DNA from: DASQPR01 sp963797605
Lineage (GTDB): Bacteria; Actinomycetota; Actinomycetes; Mycobacteriales; Micromonosporaceae
Direction: 5' to 3'
Assembly (NCBI GenBank): GCA_963797605.1
Contig: CAWCPX010000002.1
Span: 248,001 to 312,000, forward strand
DNA: 64,000 nt
Below, piece by piece: positions 35,136 through 44,116 of the stretch. Both the position numbers and the translations under genes were made by a program. Within the stretch, counting starts at the first letter, position 1, and every line of letters begins with the position of its first letter. The notes beneath the pieces were generated by a model. It saw nothing but the letters and a program-made list of their open reading frames with translations, made no database searches and had not been told where the DNA came from.

Positions 35136-35951
35136 GGCGGCGCCGGCCGGCCGTCCGCTGGTGTTCGCGCACCGCGGCTCGTCGGCCGCGCTGCCCGAGC
35201 ACACCTTGGCGGCGTATCTGCGCGCCATCGACGAAGGCGCCGACGGGCTCGAGTGCGACGTGCGGCTGACCCGTGACGGCCATCTGGTCTGCGTCCACGA
35301 CCGGCGGCTCGACCGGGTCAGCAACGGCACCGGCCCGGTCAGCCGCCGCAACCTCGCCGAACTCGACGCGCTCGACTTCGGCTCGTGGCACCCGGGATTG
35401 CCCGACTCACCCGATGACCTGATCCGCGACGCGGCACGGCTCCGACCTGCGTACCCGGGTGCTCACGCTGGATCGGCTGCTCGACCGCCGCCTTCGACGC
35501 CGGCCGGCCGATGCGGCTGCTGATCGAGACGAAGCATCCGACCCGCTACGGCGGCGACGTCGAGGAACGGCTGGTGGAGGTGCTGCGGAGGTACGACCTC
35601 GACAAGCCGCGTGCCGGACGCCGCCGTCGCGCGTCACGGTCATGTCGTTCTCCGCCTTCGCGGTGCGCCGCATCCGGGAACTCGCGCCCGCCCTGGCGAC
35701 GGTCTGGCTGACCGAATTCGCGACGCCCGGCCTGCGCGACGGACGCGTGCCGTTCGGCGCGCGGATCGCCGGCCCCGGCGTCGGACGGTCCGGGCCAACC
35801 CGGCGTGGTCGAAGAAACTGCAGACAACGGCCACCAGGTGTACGTCTGGACCGTCAACGAGCCCACGGACATCGACCTGATGATCAAGCTGGGCGTCGAC
35901 GGCATCATCAGCGACCGTCCACGATCGGTGCTGGATCGGCTCGGGCGGTAG
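35116..35951 (+). CDS. Glycerophosphodiester phosphodiesterase (frameshifted)
   Basis: About 275 residues when joined. GDPD TIM-barrel motifs: VFAHRGSSAALPEHTLAAY with catalytic His and Arg, LECDVRLTRDGHLVCVHDRR with the metal-binding Glu/Asp and second catalytic His, then in later frames LLIETKHPTRYGGDVEERL (metal ligand Glu), MSFSAFAVRRIRELAP and VDGIISDRPRSVLDRLGR. It hydrolyses glycerophosphodiesters to glycerol 3-phosphate and an alcohol. Cytosolic form, no signal peptide. Frame changes near 35440, 35490, 35620, 35785 and 35830. The GTG at 35116 overlaps the rhodanese end. Confidence 0.85.
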
Positions 35952-35985
35952 CGCACTCGCAGCGACGCGGGGCAGACTCGCGGTC

Positions 35986-37459
35986 ATGGCCGACGAATTC
36001 GACGCCGTGCGTTTCTTCGACGAGTTGACCGAGTTCGTCGACCAGTTCTCGTCGGGCCGATCCGGGCTGACCGCGCTCACGCGCATCATCGACCTCGGGC
36101 TGTGGACGCTGCCGGCGCCGGGATCGCGTTGGTCGAGTTCGGGCCGGCCGTCGGCCGGGTCATCGCGGCGGGCGGATCGGCCGGGGTCGCGCTCGGCCGC
36201 CGCATCGAGTCCGGCGATCCCCGCATCATCGACATGCTGCGGGGCGACCGGGTCACCGAGCGCGCCGACGACGACCTGCCGCCCGAACTCCGCGACGCGC
36301 TCGATGGCGGCGGCCAGGGCCGATACCTCGTCGGCCGGGTCATGCTCGGCGCGCGTCCGATCGCGATGCTGGTCGCGCTGTTGCCGCCGGCCAGACGAGT
36401 GGCCACGCGCCGGCGTGCCGGCGATGGCCTACCTCACGACGATGATCGCCCGGATCTATCGCGACGATGCCGGGCTGCCGCTGCACGCCGATCCGGCGCC
36501 GCGGGTCCCGGCCGAGACGCACCCTGCTGCTCGACGCCGAGGGCAACGTCTGCTGGCTCAATCCGAAGAGTTCGGCGTGATCGAGGCGGCAGAGGTCGAC
36601 GCTCGGCGCTCCGCTACCAATGCCGATGCCCGGGGCCGGGCCAGGTCATCGAGCACAACCTCGCCGACGGCCGCTGGCTGAAGATCACGTCGCACCGCCT
36701 GCCCGACGGCGCCGGCGAGTCGATCACCATCCGGGACGTCACCGAGGCCCGCCGCTGGGAGCAGAGCCGAGAACTGTTCGTCGCGCTGACCAGCCACGAG
36801 CTGCGTACGCCGGTGACCGTCATCAAGGGGTACGCGGACACCCTCAACGACCGCTGGGACGCTGCTCGACGATGGCGGCCGCCGCCACGCCGCCCGGGTG
36901 CTCGGCCAGCGGGCCGGCGACCTGGCGCGGCTGCTCGACCGGCTGCTGTCCGCCGTCGGCGAGCCCGGCATCCCGCCGGTGGTGTCGCGGTTCGATCTCC
37001 GTGGCCGCGGTCACCAAGGCGCGTCGACGCGCTTCCGGCCGAGGTCCGGGCCCGGATCCGCACCGACGCTGCCGGCGCCGCTGCCGCCGGTCTTCGGTGA
37101 GCCGTCGAGCATCGCCAGCGTCGTCTCGGAACTGGTCACAAATGCCGTGCAAGTACTCGCCGCCGGCGGCCGGTCCGGTCGACATCAAAGGCGTCTCCGA
37201 CGCCCGTACGGTCGGCTTTCAGGTTTCCGATCGAGGAATCGGGGTACGCCCCGAACACGTGGAGAGCGCATTCGAACGGTTCTGGCAGGCAGACACCGGT
37301 GACCACCGACGATACGGGGGAGTCGGGTTAGGTCTGTATCTCGTTCGCCGGATCGTCGAACGACAAAACGGATGGGTATCGCTACGTCCACGTGAATCCG
37401 GCGGCACGGTCGCCGAGGTGCGACTGCCGCGCGGAGACCTGAGGGCCGGGGAGGCTTAG
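35986..37459 (+). CDS. Sensor histidine kinase, cytosolic (frameshifted)
   Basis: About 485 residues when joined. The N-terminal GAF/PAS-like region (MADEFDAVRFFDELTEFVDQ; IALVEFGPAVGRVIAAGG) and PAS-like middle (LLLDAEGNVCWLNPKS; DGRWLKITSHRLPDGAGESI; TIRDVTEARRWEQ) lead to HisKA with SHELRTPVTVIKGYADTL and HATPase_c pieces (SSIASVVSELVTNA; VSDRGIGVRPEHVESAFERFW; YGGVGLGLYLVRRIV). No membrane segments. At least seven frame changes (for example near 36115, 36400, 36520, 36580, 36860, 37015, 37160). No partner regulator is adjacent; an RsbW-like ATPase follows 3 bp later. Confidence 0.75.
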
Positions 37460-37462
37460 CCA

Positions 37463-37891
37463 GTGGCGACGACGGTGGCAGAGCGCGCATGGTGTGTGGT
37501 GGTGCCGCACCACCCGCGCGCCGCCGGTCAGGCCCGAGCGCGGTGTCGGCCGATGTCGACCGCGGTCCGACCCGGAGCTGCTCGCCGACGCCGTCTCGGT
37601 CGTCGCCGAACTGGTCGGCAACGCGATCCGGCACGCGCAGCCGCTTCCCGGCAACGTCGTCCGGCGTGGCCTGGCGTGTCGCCGTTGACGGCGGCCACGA
37701 GATCGTCGAGGTCCGGGTGACCGACGGCGGCGGCCGAGACGAGCCCGGTGATCCGGCGACCCGATCCCGACGCGGTCGACGGCCGCGGCCTGACCATCGT
37801 CGCCGCCCTCGCCAGCAGGTGGGGCTGCGAGCGCGACGGTCTCGGTCAGAGCGTCTGGGCGCAACTGCGCCTGCCGGCCCGATCCGGCTGA
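37463..37891 (+). CDS. RsbW-like ATP-binding protein (frameshifted)
   Basis: About 140 residues when joined: VATTVAERAWCVVVPHHPRAAGQARA, then DPELLADAVSVVAELVGNAIRHAQPLPG (N box ELVGNAIRHA), VAVDGGHEIVEVRVTDGGGRDEP (G1 box DGGG) and DGRGLTIVAALASRWG (G2 box). This is the single-domain HATPase of anti-sigma-factor/serine kinase proteins, common in actinobacteria. Frame changes near 37530, 37575, 37665 and 37760. GTG start 3 nt after the kinase stop. No anti-sigma antagonist or sigma factor lies nearby. Confidence 0.78.
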
Positions 37892-37975
37892 CGCTACCCC
37901 TGACCTGTCCCTGTAAAGAGGGACAACGCGGGTGCGCCCGCAGCCGGTCGAGCCGAGCATCTAAGCTGACACGTC

Positions 37976-38857
37976 GTGAGCAAGCGACGGAACCCTCCAC
38001 GAAATGCCGAGCCCAAGCCGGCGAAGGTCCGCGACGTCTTCGTGCCTCGCCCGTTCGAAGGGCTGGCCGACGAGACCGAGTGGATCGCGCTGCGCGAGCT
38101 GGTGCCGGCCGCGACCGCGCCGCTGAAGCTCGCACCGGCGCTGCGAGAGCAGTACGGCGACCGCCCGATCACGCTCGCCACCGTGCTGCCGATGGCGTGG
38201 CCCGCGATGACCAAGCCGGACGGGCGGGTCTTCGTCGGTCTGCAGCGCCACGTGCAGTCCGGTGATGCGTCCCGCGACGTCGCCGTGGCGATCCTGCGCG
38301 CGCTCGAATCGACGCCGGGCGAGGCGGTCTCGGTGCCGGCCGAGCCCGGCCAGGGCCCACGCCTGCAGGACATTCTGGACGACGGCCCGCTCGACATCAC
38401 GATGCACGACGGCTTCGACTTCTGGCTGGACGAGGACGCGTACGACGACCCGAACGTGCAGGGTTCACTGGAGCGCGCGAACGCCTCGATCGACCCGACC
38501 GTCCGGATGGACGCGGCGCACGCGGCCTACTGGTGCCGGGTGACCGACCGGGCACACATGCGCTGGGTGGTTCCGGAGGACGAGGACCGCGCTCTGGACG
38601 CGCTGGCCCGCCTGTCCGCCGCCGGTGGTCTGTTGCTCGGCGACGGCACGAAGTTCGCCGGCATGTTCCGGGCGCACGGTCGGCTGGTGCCCGTGTGGGA
38701 CCTGCCGGTGGCGACGCCCGCCCAGGACTGGGAGACGCCGCTGGACGGCCTGGCCAAGCGCTACCCGGACGCGCTCGCTCCGGCCGGCACGCCGTTGACG
38801 CCGGAGGAGCGCCGCGCCCGCCAGGGCCTGATCGGTCGCCAGGTCACCCTGCGGTAG
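37976..38857 (+). CDS. DUF5926 family protein
   Basis: 293 residues with an intact frame inside an error-rich stretch. A basic N-terminus (SKRRNPPRNAEPKPAKVRDVFV) precedes a single conserved domain (PFEGLADETEWIALRELVPAAT; TLATVLPMAWPAMTKPDGRV; FDFWLDEDAYDDPNVQGSLE; THP-free C-terminal PLTPEERRARQGLIGRQVTLR). Actinobacteria-specific family without known function. GTG start. The 3' end overlaps the open frame of the convergent arginine deiminase by about 97 bp. Confidence 0.85.
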   Translation: MSKRRNPPRNAEPKPAKVRDVFVPRPFEGLADETEWIALRELVPAATAPLKLAPALREQYGDRPITLATVLPMAWPAMTKPDGRVFVGLQRHVQSGDASRDVAVAILRALESTPGEAVSVPAEPGQGPRLQDILDDGPLDITMHDGFDFWLDEDAYDDPNVQGSLERANASIDPTVRMDAAHAAYWCRVTDRAHMRWVVPEDEDRALDALARLSAAGGLLLGDGTKFAGMFRAHGRLVPVWDLPVATPAQDWETPLDGLAKRYPDALAPAGTPLTPEERRARQGLIGRQVTLR

Positions 38858-40076
38858 ACCGAGACCCGGTTGACCGGGCAGGACATGCATCGGGGTCCGC
38901 CCCGTCCGGAGCCCAGCTCGGAGCCCGGGATGCGGATGACCTCGATGCCGGCTCGTTCGAGTTGCGCGTTCGTCTCGACGTTGCGCTCGTAGGCGACGCA
39001 GACGCGCGGTGCGATGGCGAGCGTGTTGTTGCCGTCGTCCCACTGCTCGCGTTCGGCGGTGACCGGGTCGAGGCCGGTATCGATGACACGCAGCGTGTCG
39101 ACGCCCATCGCGGCCGCGGCCGCCGCGAGGAACGGCGCCGGGCCGGTGATCGTCGGCTCGTCGCTGTCACCGGCGCCGAATTCGCTGCCGCCGCGGCCAC
39201 CACCCTCGGTCACCGTGAACGCGACCAGGGTGTCGGCGACGTTCGGGTACATCACGACCGCGTCGACGTCGACCATCGTGCAGACGGTGTCGAGGTGCAT
39301 CGTCGCGCGTTCCTGGGCGATCGGCACCACCAGAACGCTGTGCGCGAGCTTGCGTTCGAAGACCCGTCGGGCGAGCCGTTCCGCGCCGGCGGCCGTGGTG
39401 CGCTCGCCGACGCCGACCGCGATCACGCCGGGCGCGAGCAGCAGCACGTCGCCGCCCTCCACGTGTTCGAGGCCGGGTTGGTAGACGAACGGGGTGCCGG
39501 CGAACGCGGGTGGTAGCGGTAGATCGCCTGGGTGAGCGTGGTCTCGCGAGCGCGCGCCGGCATCGCGAGGCTGGTCACCGCGGCGTGATCGCGGATCCAG
39601 AGGCTGGAGTCGCGGGTGAACAGCAGGTTGGGCAGCGGATCGATGACGAAGTCGTGCCGGTCCATCAGCCCGTAGACGAGGCCGGTGCCCGATCGCAGCT
39701 CCTCGTGGGCCACGCCGGCGATCAACGCGGTCGCCAGCGCCTCCGGGTCGAGGTCGGCGAGATGGTCGGCGACCCGGCGGCGCAGGCTGTCGCCGAGGCG
39801 TACGTCGGCGAGCACGGCCTCGGTCAGCTCCTTGCGGGCGGCGCTGTTCGCGAGCACGTCGATCAGCAGGTCGGTCAGGTAGAGCACCGTCACGCCGCGA
39901 TCGCGCAGCGCGTCGGCGAAGATGTCGTGCTCCTCCTGCGCCCGGCCGACCCAGGGGATTCCGTCGAAGAGCAGGGAGTCGTTGTTACGCGGAGTCAGGC
40001 GCGCGAGCTCGGGACCGGGCCGGTGCAGCAGGACCGTGCGGAGTTGGCCAACCTCGCTATCGACGTAAAAGGCCAC
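38761..40076 (-). CDS. arcA: Arginine deiminase (one main frameshift)
   Basis: About 410 residues. The first frame (39530-40076) carries MAFYVDSEVGQLRTVLLHRPGPEL and LPNLLFTRDSSLWI. After one frame change near 39515 come EGGDVLLLAPGVIAVGVGERT, ATMHLDTVCTMVDVDAVV with the catalytic His, WDDGNNTLA, and the nucleophile Cys in GGPRCMSCPVNR. It converts arginine to citrulline and ammonia. No arcB or arcC is adjacent, so a full energy-yielding pathway is not shown. The natural stop may be near 38844 rather than 38761, since the tail beyond CMSCPVNR is antisense to DUF5926 and unlike the family. Confidence 0.88.
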
Positions 40077-40237
40077 CCCCTCAGCCTAACGAGAGCGACA
40101 CCGAAAGTTGCGCACGAAGTATGTCAATGAATGCGTTATTCATCCGCACTCACTCTCGCCATAGGTCTGTTTCTGTTGCCGTACAAACACTTAGGGTAAT
40201 GAAAAGACCGACTGCATGGGACCGCAGGAGGCGCGAA

Positions 40238-40714
40238 GTGACATCCATCGACATCAATCGAGGCCGTCTTCCCGGTGACGTGAGCATTGGGCCTCCTGAC
40301 TTCCCGCTCCGTCCTGAAGGCATCACTACGCCGCGTTTGACTCCAATGGAGTGGGCGCGGCGTCGTCGTGTCCAGAAGGAGTCCGAGCGCTCCGATGCCG
40401 TCCGCAACCGTGCGATGGGCCGGCTGCACCGGCTCGGTGACGCGTGGCATCTCATCGAAGCGGACCGGCTCGGCCTCGGCGTACGCGACGCGTTCGTGGC
40501 TATCGGCCCGGGCGGCGTCTTTGCGGTGACCGTGAAATCGCAGGGGCGCAGCCGGGTACGGCTCTCCGGCGACGTCATACTGATCGATGGCAAGCGCCCG
40601 CCCTACATGGCTGACGCGCGTCGGCTCGCTGACGCGATCTCGACGGCGTTCACCCGAACGGCTGGTGCGAAGGTGCCGGTGACCCCGGTGCTGGCACTGC
40701 GGGCACCGGGCTGA
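40238..40714 (+). CDS. NERD-like (nuclease-related) domain protein
   Basis: 158 residues from a GTG preceded by AGGAGG 7 nt upstream, far better than upstream ATGs. The second half (HLIEADRLGLGVRDAFVAIGPGGVFAVTVKSQGRSRVRLSGDVILIDGKRPPYMADARR, read in parts) follows the NERD pattern: Gly-Pro-Gly-Gly-Val-Phe, a V-x-x-K strand, then G-x-x-L and an Ala-rich helix. The Asp/Glu nuclease residue expected before TVKSQ is not obvious, so catalysis is doubtful. A Met-Glu-Trp Arg-rich segment precedes it. Function unknown. Confidence 0.6.
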   Translation: MTSIDINRGRLPGDVSIGPPDFPLRPEGITTPRLTPMEWARRRRVQKESERSDAVRNRAMGRLHRLGDAWHLIEADRLGLGVRDAFVAIGPGGVFAVTVKSQGRSRVRLSGDVILIDGKRPPYMADARRLADAISTAFTRTAGAKVPVTPVLALRAPG

Positions 40715-40751
40715 TCACGCCTTTACGGTCTGCCACGTACGCTGTGTGGTC

Positions 40752-40922
40752 ATGCCCTACCGCGAGTTGGACAACCTGCTCGGCTCGTACGGCGATCGCA
40801 TCGGCACGCGTACCGTCGAGAAGATTGGCATCGATCGCCCGGCATCCGGCCACGTTTGTCGACCTACGATCGGACAAGTTGGCGTCGCAGTACCGGTGGA
40901 ATCCGTCGGAATCACCGGCTGA
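40752..40922 (+). CDS. Possible small ORF (56 aa)
   Basis: Frame MPYRELDNLLGSYGDRIGT ... SVGITG, 56 residues, from an ATG with little SD. The first 26 residues look protein-like and the rest less so; a frame change is possible as this area is error-prone. It could be the start of a broken longer gene or not coding. Confidence 0.25.
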   Translation: MPYRELDNLLGSYGDRIGTRTVEKIGIDRPASGHVCRPTIGQVGVAVPVESVGITG

Positions 40923-41039
40923 CAAGTTCGGCAAGCGTAGGTAACGTCGACACCACGCAAGCGAAGAGTCACGGCAGGGCAACAGCACGTTGATACAGCG
41001 GTGCGGCGCAGGTCGTGCCTGGTTTGTCAGGAGGCGTTC

Positions 41040-41486
41040 GTGGCTCACGTCGAGCTGTCGTTGTCCGAGTCGTTGTCGGTTCCGATCCAACACATCACCG
41101 ACTGGGGTTCCGTCGACCGTTGGACCTTCGCAGTCGACGGCGCGACGCGAGCCCTGCCTGGTCATCGACATCGGCGCCGTGATCGCGGCGGTTTCGGCTC
41201 CGGCTTGCGAGCTGCTCGGGATTCGCGCGACCAGAGGACGCGGTCGGCCAATGCCTCTACTCCGACGTGCTGCCGTTGGTCGATTTCACGTCGGCAGCCG
41301 CCGACCTGGCCGAAGCGAGGTCTCCGCATCCCACCGGTGCTCGCGCTCACGTCGGGCCGCCTCGCCCGCGGTCTGATGCGCACCCGGGCGCAGCAAGGCG
41401 AGATCGTCACGATGGACGCGGTCTCCACGCCGCTGCGCGAAGGCGACACGGTCATCGGCTCGCTCACGTTCTTCGGGATCGTCTAG
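41040..41486 (+). CDS. PAS-like small signalling protein (two compensating frameshifts)
   Basis: About 147 residues. GTG start with AGGAGG 7 nt upstream. The joined product reads VAHVELSLSESLSVPIQHITD, WGSVDRWTFAVDGATR, then CLVIDIGAVIAAVSAPACELLGI, VLPLVDFTSAAADLAEA and IPPVLALTSGRLARGLMRTR, ending MDAVSTPLREGDTVIGSLTFFGIV. The pattern of an Ile/Val-rich strand, Ala-Cys-Glu-Leu-Leu-Gly and a final V-I-G-S-L-x-F-F strand resembles a PAS fold. Frame changes near 41155, 41235 and 41325. It is upstream of pheA on the same strand; the partner is unknown. Confidence 0.5.
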   Translation: MAHVELSLSESLSVPIQHITDWGSVDRWTFAVDGATRALPGHRHRRRDRGGFGSGLRAARDSRDQRTRSANASTPTCCRWSISRRQPPTWPKRGLRIPPVLALTSGRLARGLMRTRAQQGEIVTMDAVSTPLREGDTVIGSLTFFGIV

Positions 41487-41510
41487 GGCCTATCTCACAG
41501 TCCGTTCGGC

Positions 41511-41583
41511 GCACCCGAACGGCAGACGTCCGTCCGCCGCACCCGAACGGCAGACGTCCGTGCGAAGCAGCCGAACGGCGGCT
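41511..41583 (+). repeat. 28-bp direct repeat with CCGAACGG motifs upstream of pheA
   Basis: GCACCCGAACGGCAGACGTC is repeated at 41511 and 41539 (23 identical bases, period 28). CCGAACGG recurs a third time at 41571, and an inverted copy CCGTTCGG at 41502-41509 can pair with the first. It lies 60-130 bp before the pheA ATG. Possible operator cluster or leader structure. Confidence 0.75.
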
Positions 41584-41642
41584 TTGCGCCAGGTGTGAGG
41601 GTCCGTCCCAGGTCGACAGCCAGCCACGCCTAGGCTGTCGGC

Positions 41643-42601
41643 ATGCCTGGTGTGCCACCTACCCGTTTTGTCTACCTCGGCCCCGAGGGCACCTTCGCCG
41701 AGCAGGCGCTGCGTACCATCCCCGCGGCCGAGCGCGGCACTCGCACGCCGGCTCGGAGCGTGCCCGAGGCGCTCGACGCCGTCCGCGCCGGCGACGCCGA
41801 CGCCGCCGCTCGTGCCGGTGGAGAACTCGATCGGCGGCCAGGTCGGCGTCACCCTCGACGAGCTGGCCGAGGGCGAGCCACTGGTGATCACCCGCGAGGT
41901 GGTGCTGCCGGTCAACGTTCGTGCTGGCCGCGCGTGCCCGGATCGAAGCTGACCGAGATCACGGCGATCGCGGCGCACCCGCAGGCGTCGAGCAGTGCCG
42001 GCACTGGCTGGCCGCCAACGCGCCCGACGCCGTCGTCGTCGACGTGCTCTCCAACGGCGCGGCCGCGGCAGCCGTCGCCGACGGCACGTATCCGGCCGCG
42101 ATCTGTGCGCTCGATCGGCGCGCAGCGGCACCGGCTCACCGTGCTCGCCGAGGAGCATCGGCGACCACGCCGACGCGATGACCCGGTTCGCGCTGGTCAG
42201 CCGGCCCGGACCCGCCGTCCGCTCCGACCGGCGACGATCTGACGTCGCTCGCCGTCTACATCGCCCACGACCGGGTCGGCGCGCTGCTGGCGGTGCTGAC
42301 CGAGCTGGCGGTCCGCGGAGTGAACCTGACCCGCATCGAGTCCCGTCCGACCGGTGAGCGGCTCGGCCGGTACGTGTTCTTCCTCGACTGCAGCGGCCAC
42401 GTCGCCGATGTGCGGCTCGGCGAGGCGCTGCGGGCGCTCCGGCGGATCTGCGCCGACGTACGGTTCCTCGGCTCCTACCCGCGTACGCACACGCCGGGCG
42501 AGGCCAGCCGTCCGACGATCGGACCCGCCGGCACCACCGATGCCGACTTCGCCGACGCGGACGCCTGGTTGGCCCGGCTCCGTGCCGGCGAGGTCGGCTG
42601 A
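41643..42601 (+). CDS. pheA: Prephenate dehydratase (frameshifted)
   Basis: About 310 residues when joined. Catalytic domain pieces: TRFVYLGPEGTFAEQALRTI, VPVENSIGGQVGVTLDELAE, LVITREVVLPVN, HWLAANAPDAVVVDVLSNGA, DGTYPAAICA. C-terminal ACT domain: LAVYIAHDRVGALLAVLTEL, GVNLTRIESRPTGERLGRYVFF (the ESRP effector site). It converts prephenate to phenylpyruvate in phenylalanine synthesis, with feedback control through ACT. Extra single bases near 41812, 41911, 41933, about 41985, 42125-42160 and 42235 break the frame. The pheA-serS neighbourhood is conserved in actinobacteria, and the gene should be needed for prototrophy. Confidence 0.9.
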
Positions 42602-42664
42602 CGCGGGCGAAAATCCCGGGCGTCCGATGTATCCGATCCGGCACCGGCACGGCAGACTCGTGCC

Positions 42665-43312
42665 ATGAATATCGGAGTCTTGGGTACGGGTGAGGTCGGC
42701 CGCGCGATCGGCACGAGACTCGCATCGGCCGGTCACGACGTGATGATGGGTTCCCGGAGTGCCGACAATCCGACGGCGGTGGAATGGGCGCGGCACGCCC
42801 CGAACGCTCACGCCGGCACCTTCGCCGACGCGGCCGCGCACGGGGCCCTGGTCATCAACGCCACCGCCGGCACAGCCACGCTCGATGTGCTTCGTGCGGC
42901 CGGTGCGGCGCATCTGCACAACAAGGTCCTGATCGACACATCCAACCCGCTCGACACCTCGAACGGCGCACCCACGTTGACGGTCAGCAACACCGACAGC
43001 CTGGGTGAGCAGATCCAGCGGGAGTTCCCGGCCGCGCAGGTCGTCAAGGCGCTCAACACGGTGAACTCGAGCGTGATGGTCAATCCGAGCAGCGTCCCGG
43101 GCGACCACATGCTGTTCGTGGCCGGCGAGAACGTGTTCGCGAAAAACGTGACGATCGGCCTGCTCGGCGAGATGGGCTGGCCGGAGGAGCGAATCCTCGA
43201 TCTCGGCGGCATTTCCGCGGCCCGGGGCATGGAAGCGTACGTGCTGCTCTGGGTCTCGATCATGGCTGCCACCGGCGGTCCGGCGTTCAACGTGACGATC
43301 GCGAGGGCATGA
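42665..43312 (+). CDS. NADPH-dependent F420 reductase-like / NAD(P)-binding protein
   Basis: 215 residues with an intact frame. N-terminal Rossmann motif MNIGVLGTGEVGRAIGTRLA (G-x-G-x-x-G), then MMGSRSADNPTAVEWA, LVINATAGTATLDVLRAAG, LIDTSNPLD, VVKALNTVNSSVMVNP and the C-terminal helix EAYVLLWVSIMAATGGPAFNV. This matches the small Npd/F420-dependent NADP reductase group, which also includes uncharacterised NADP oxidoreductases. Electron acceptor unproven. ATG start 64 bp after pheA. Confidence 0.85.
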   Translation: MNIGVLGTGEVGRAIGTRLASAGHDVMMGSRSADNPTAVEWARHAPNAHAGTFADAAAHGALVINATAGTATLDVLRAAGAAHLHNKVLIDTSNPLDTSNGAPTLTVSNTDSLGEQIQREFPAAQVVKALNTVNSSVMVNPSSVPGDHMLFVAGENVFAKNVTIGLLGEMGWPEERILDLGGISAARGMEAYVLLWVSIMAATGGPAFNVTIARA

Positions 43313-43344
43313 CTCGGGTTGCGTCCACGTGCCATGATGCGGCG

Positions 43345-44083
43345 ATGAAGGTCGAAGCGGTCGCACCGGCACGGTGGACACAGCCGCTGGAACTGTTCGC
43401 GGTGATGGCTGGGTTCGTGTTCGTCTGTGCGGCCCAGTGGACGCCCTGGTTCCACGTCAGCACGACGGTCGGCACGGATTACGCGCTGGTGCCCGAGGTG
43501 CTACAGCACGGTTCGGTCGACATCACCGACGCGACCGGCGGTTTCACCGTCCCCTACTACCTCGGTTGGTTCGGCGTGCTCGGCGTCTGCGCGGTCACCG
43601 TGCTCGGCTCGCCGAGCGTGCGGGCCATGACCGGCGCGCTCGGTCTCGGCCTGGTCGGCGCGCCAGGCACTTGTGGTGTTCGGCATCGTGCACACACGGG
43701 GCATGGCCACGATCGATGCGTTGAATCTGCCACCCGGCGTCCACGTGACCCGGTCCGCCGGCACGTACGCGGCCGTGATCGCGCTCCTGCTGTTCGCGCT
43801 GGCGCTCGCGCCCGCGATCAGGGCGAGCCTCGTCTTCCCGTCGGCCAGCGAGTTTCGCCGATCGTTTTCACGGCTCAGTGGGCGAGAGGTCCGGCGATCG
43901 GTCGAGACCACGCCCGACGACGATCGACCGGTGCGCAGCGGCGTCATTGTGGAGGTTGGCGGTCAGTTGCCGCCGACGACGGCACCGTCGACCGTGCTGG
44001 GCGTCGAGGACTCGGTCGCGCCGACGACGCCGCCCGATCACAGCCTCTACCGGCGACCGGTCGAGTCCTCCACGTCTCGGTGA
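43345..44083 (+). CDS. Four-helix membrane protein with PDHSLYRRP tail (one frameshift)
   Basis: About 246 residues. Membrane helices: LELFAVMAGFVFVCAAQW, PYYLGWFGVLGVCAVTVLG, about AMTGALGLGLVGA through VVFGIVHTRG, and AAVIALLLFALALAPAI. A disordered tail follows that ends PDHSLYRRPVE. A frame change near 43670 joins the two parts. It is paralogous to the next gene: same topology, a PWFHVST/GWFSIHQ pair after helix 1, VPYYLGW/IPYYLVW before helix 2, and a similar C-terminus. Function unknown. Confidence 0.65.
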
Positions 44084-44116
44084 CTAATTCCGGCTTAGGA
44101 CTACCCAAATAGCACA

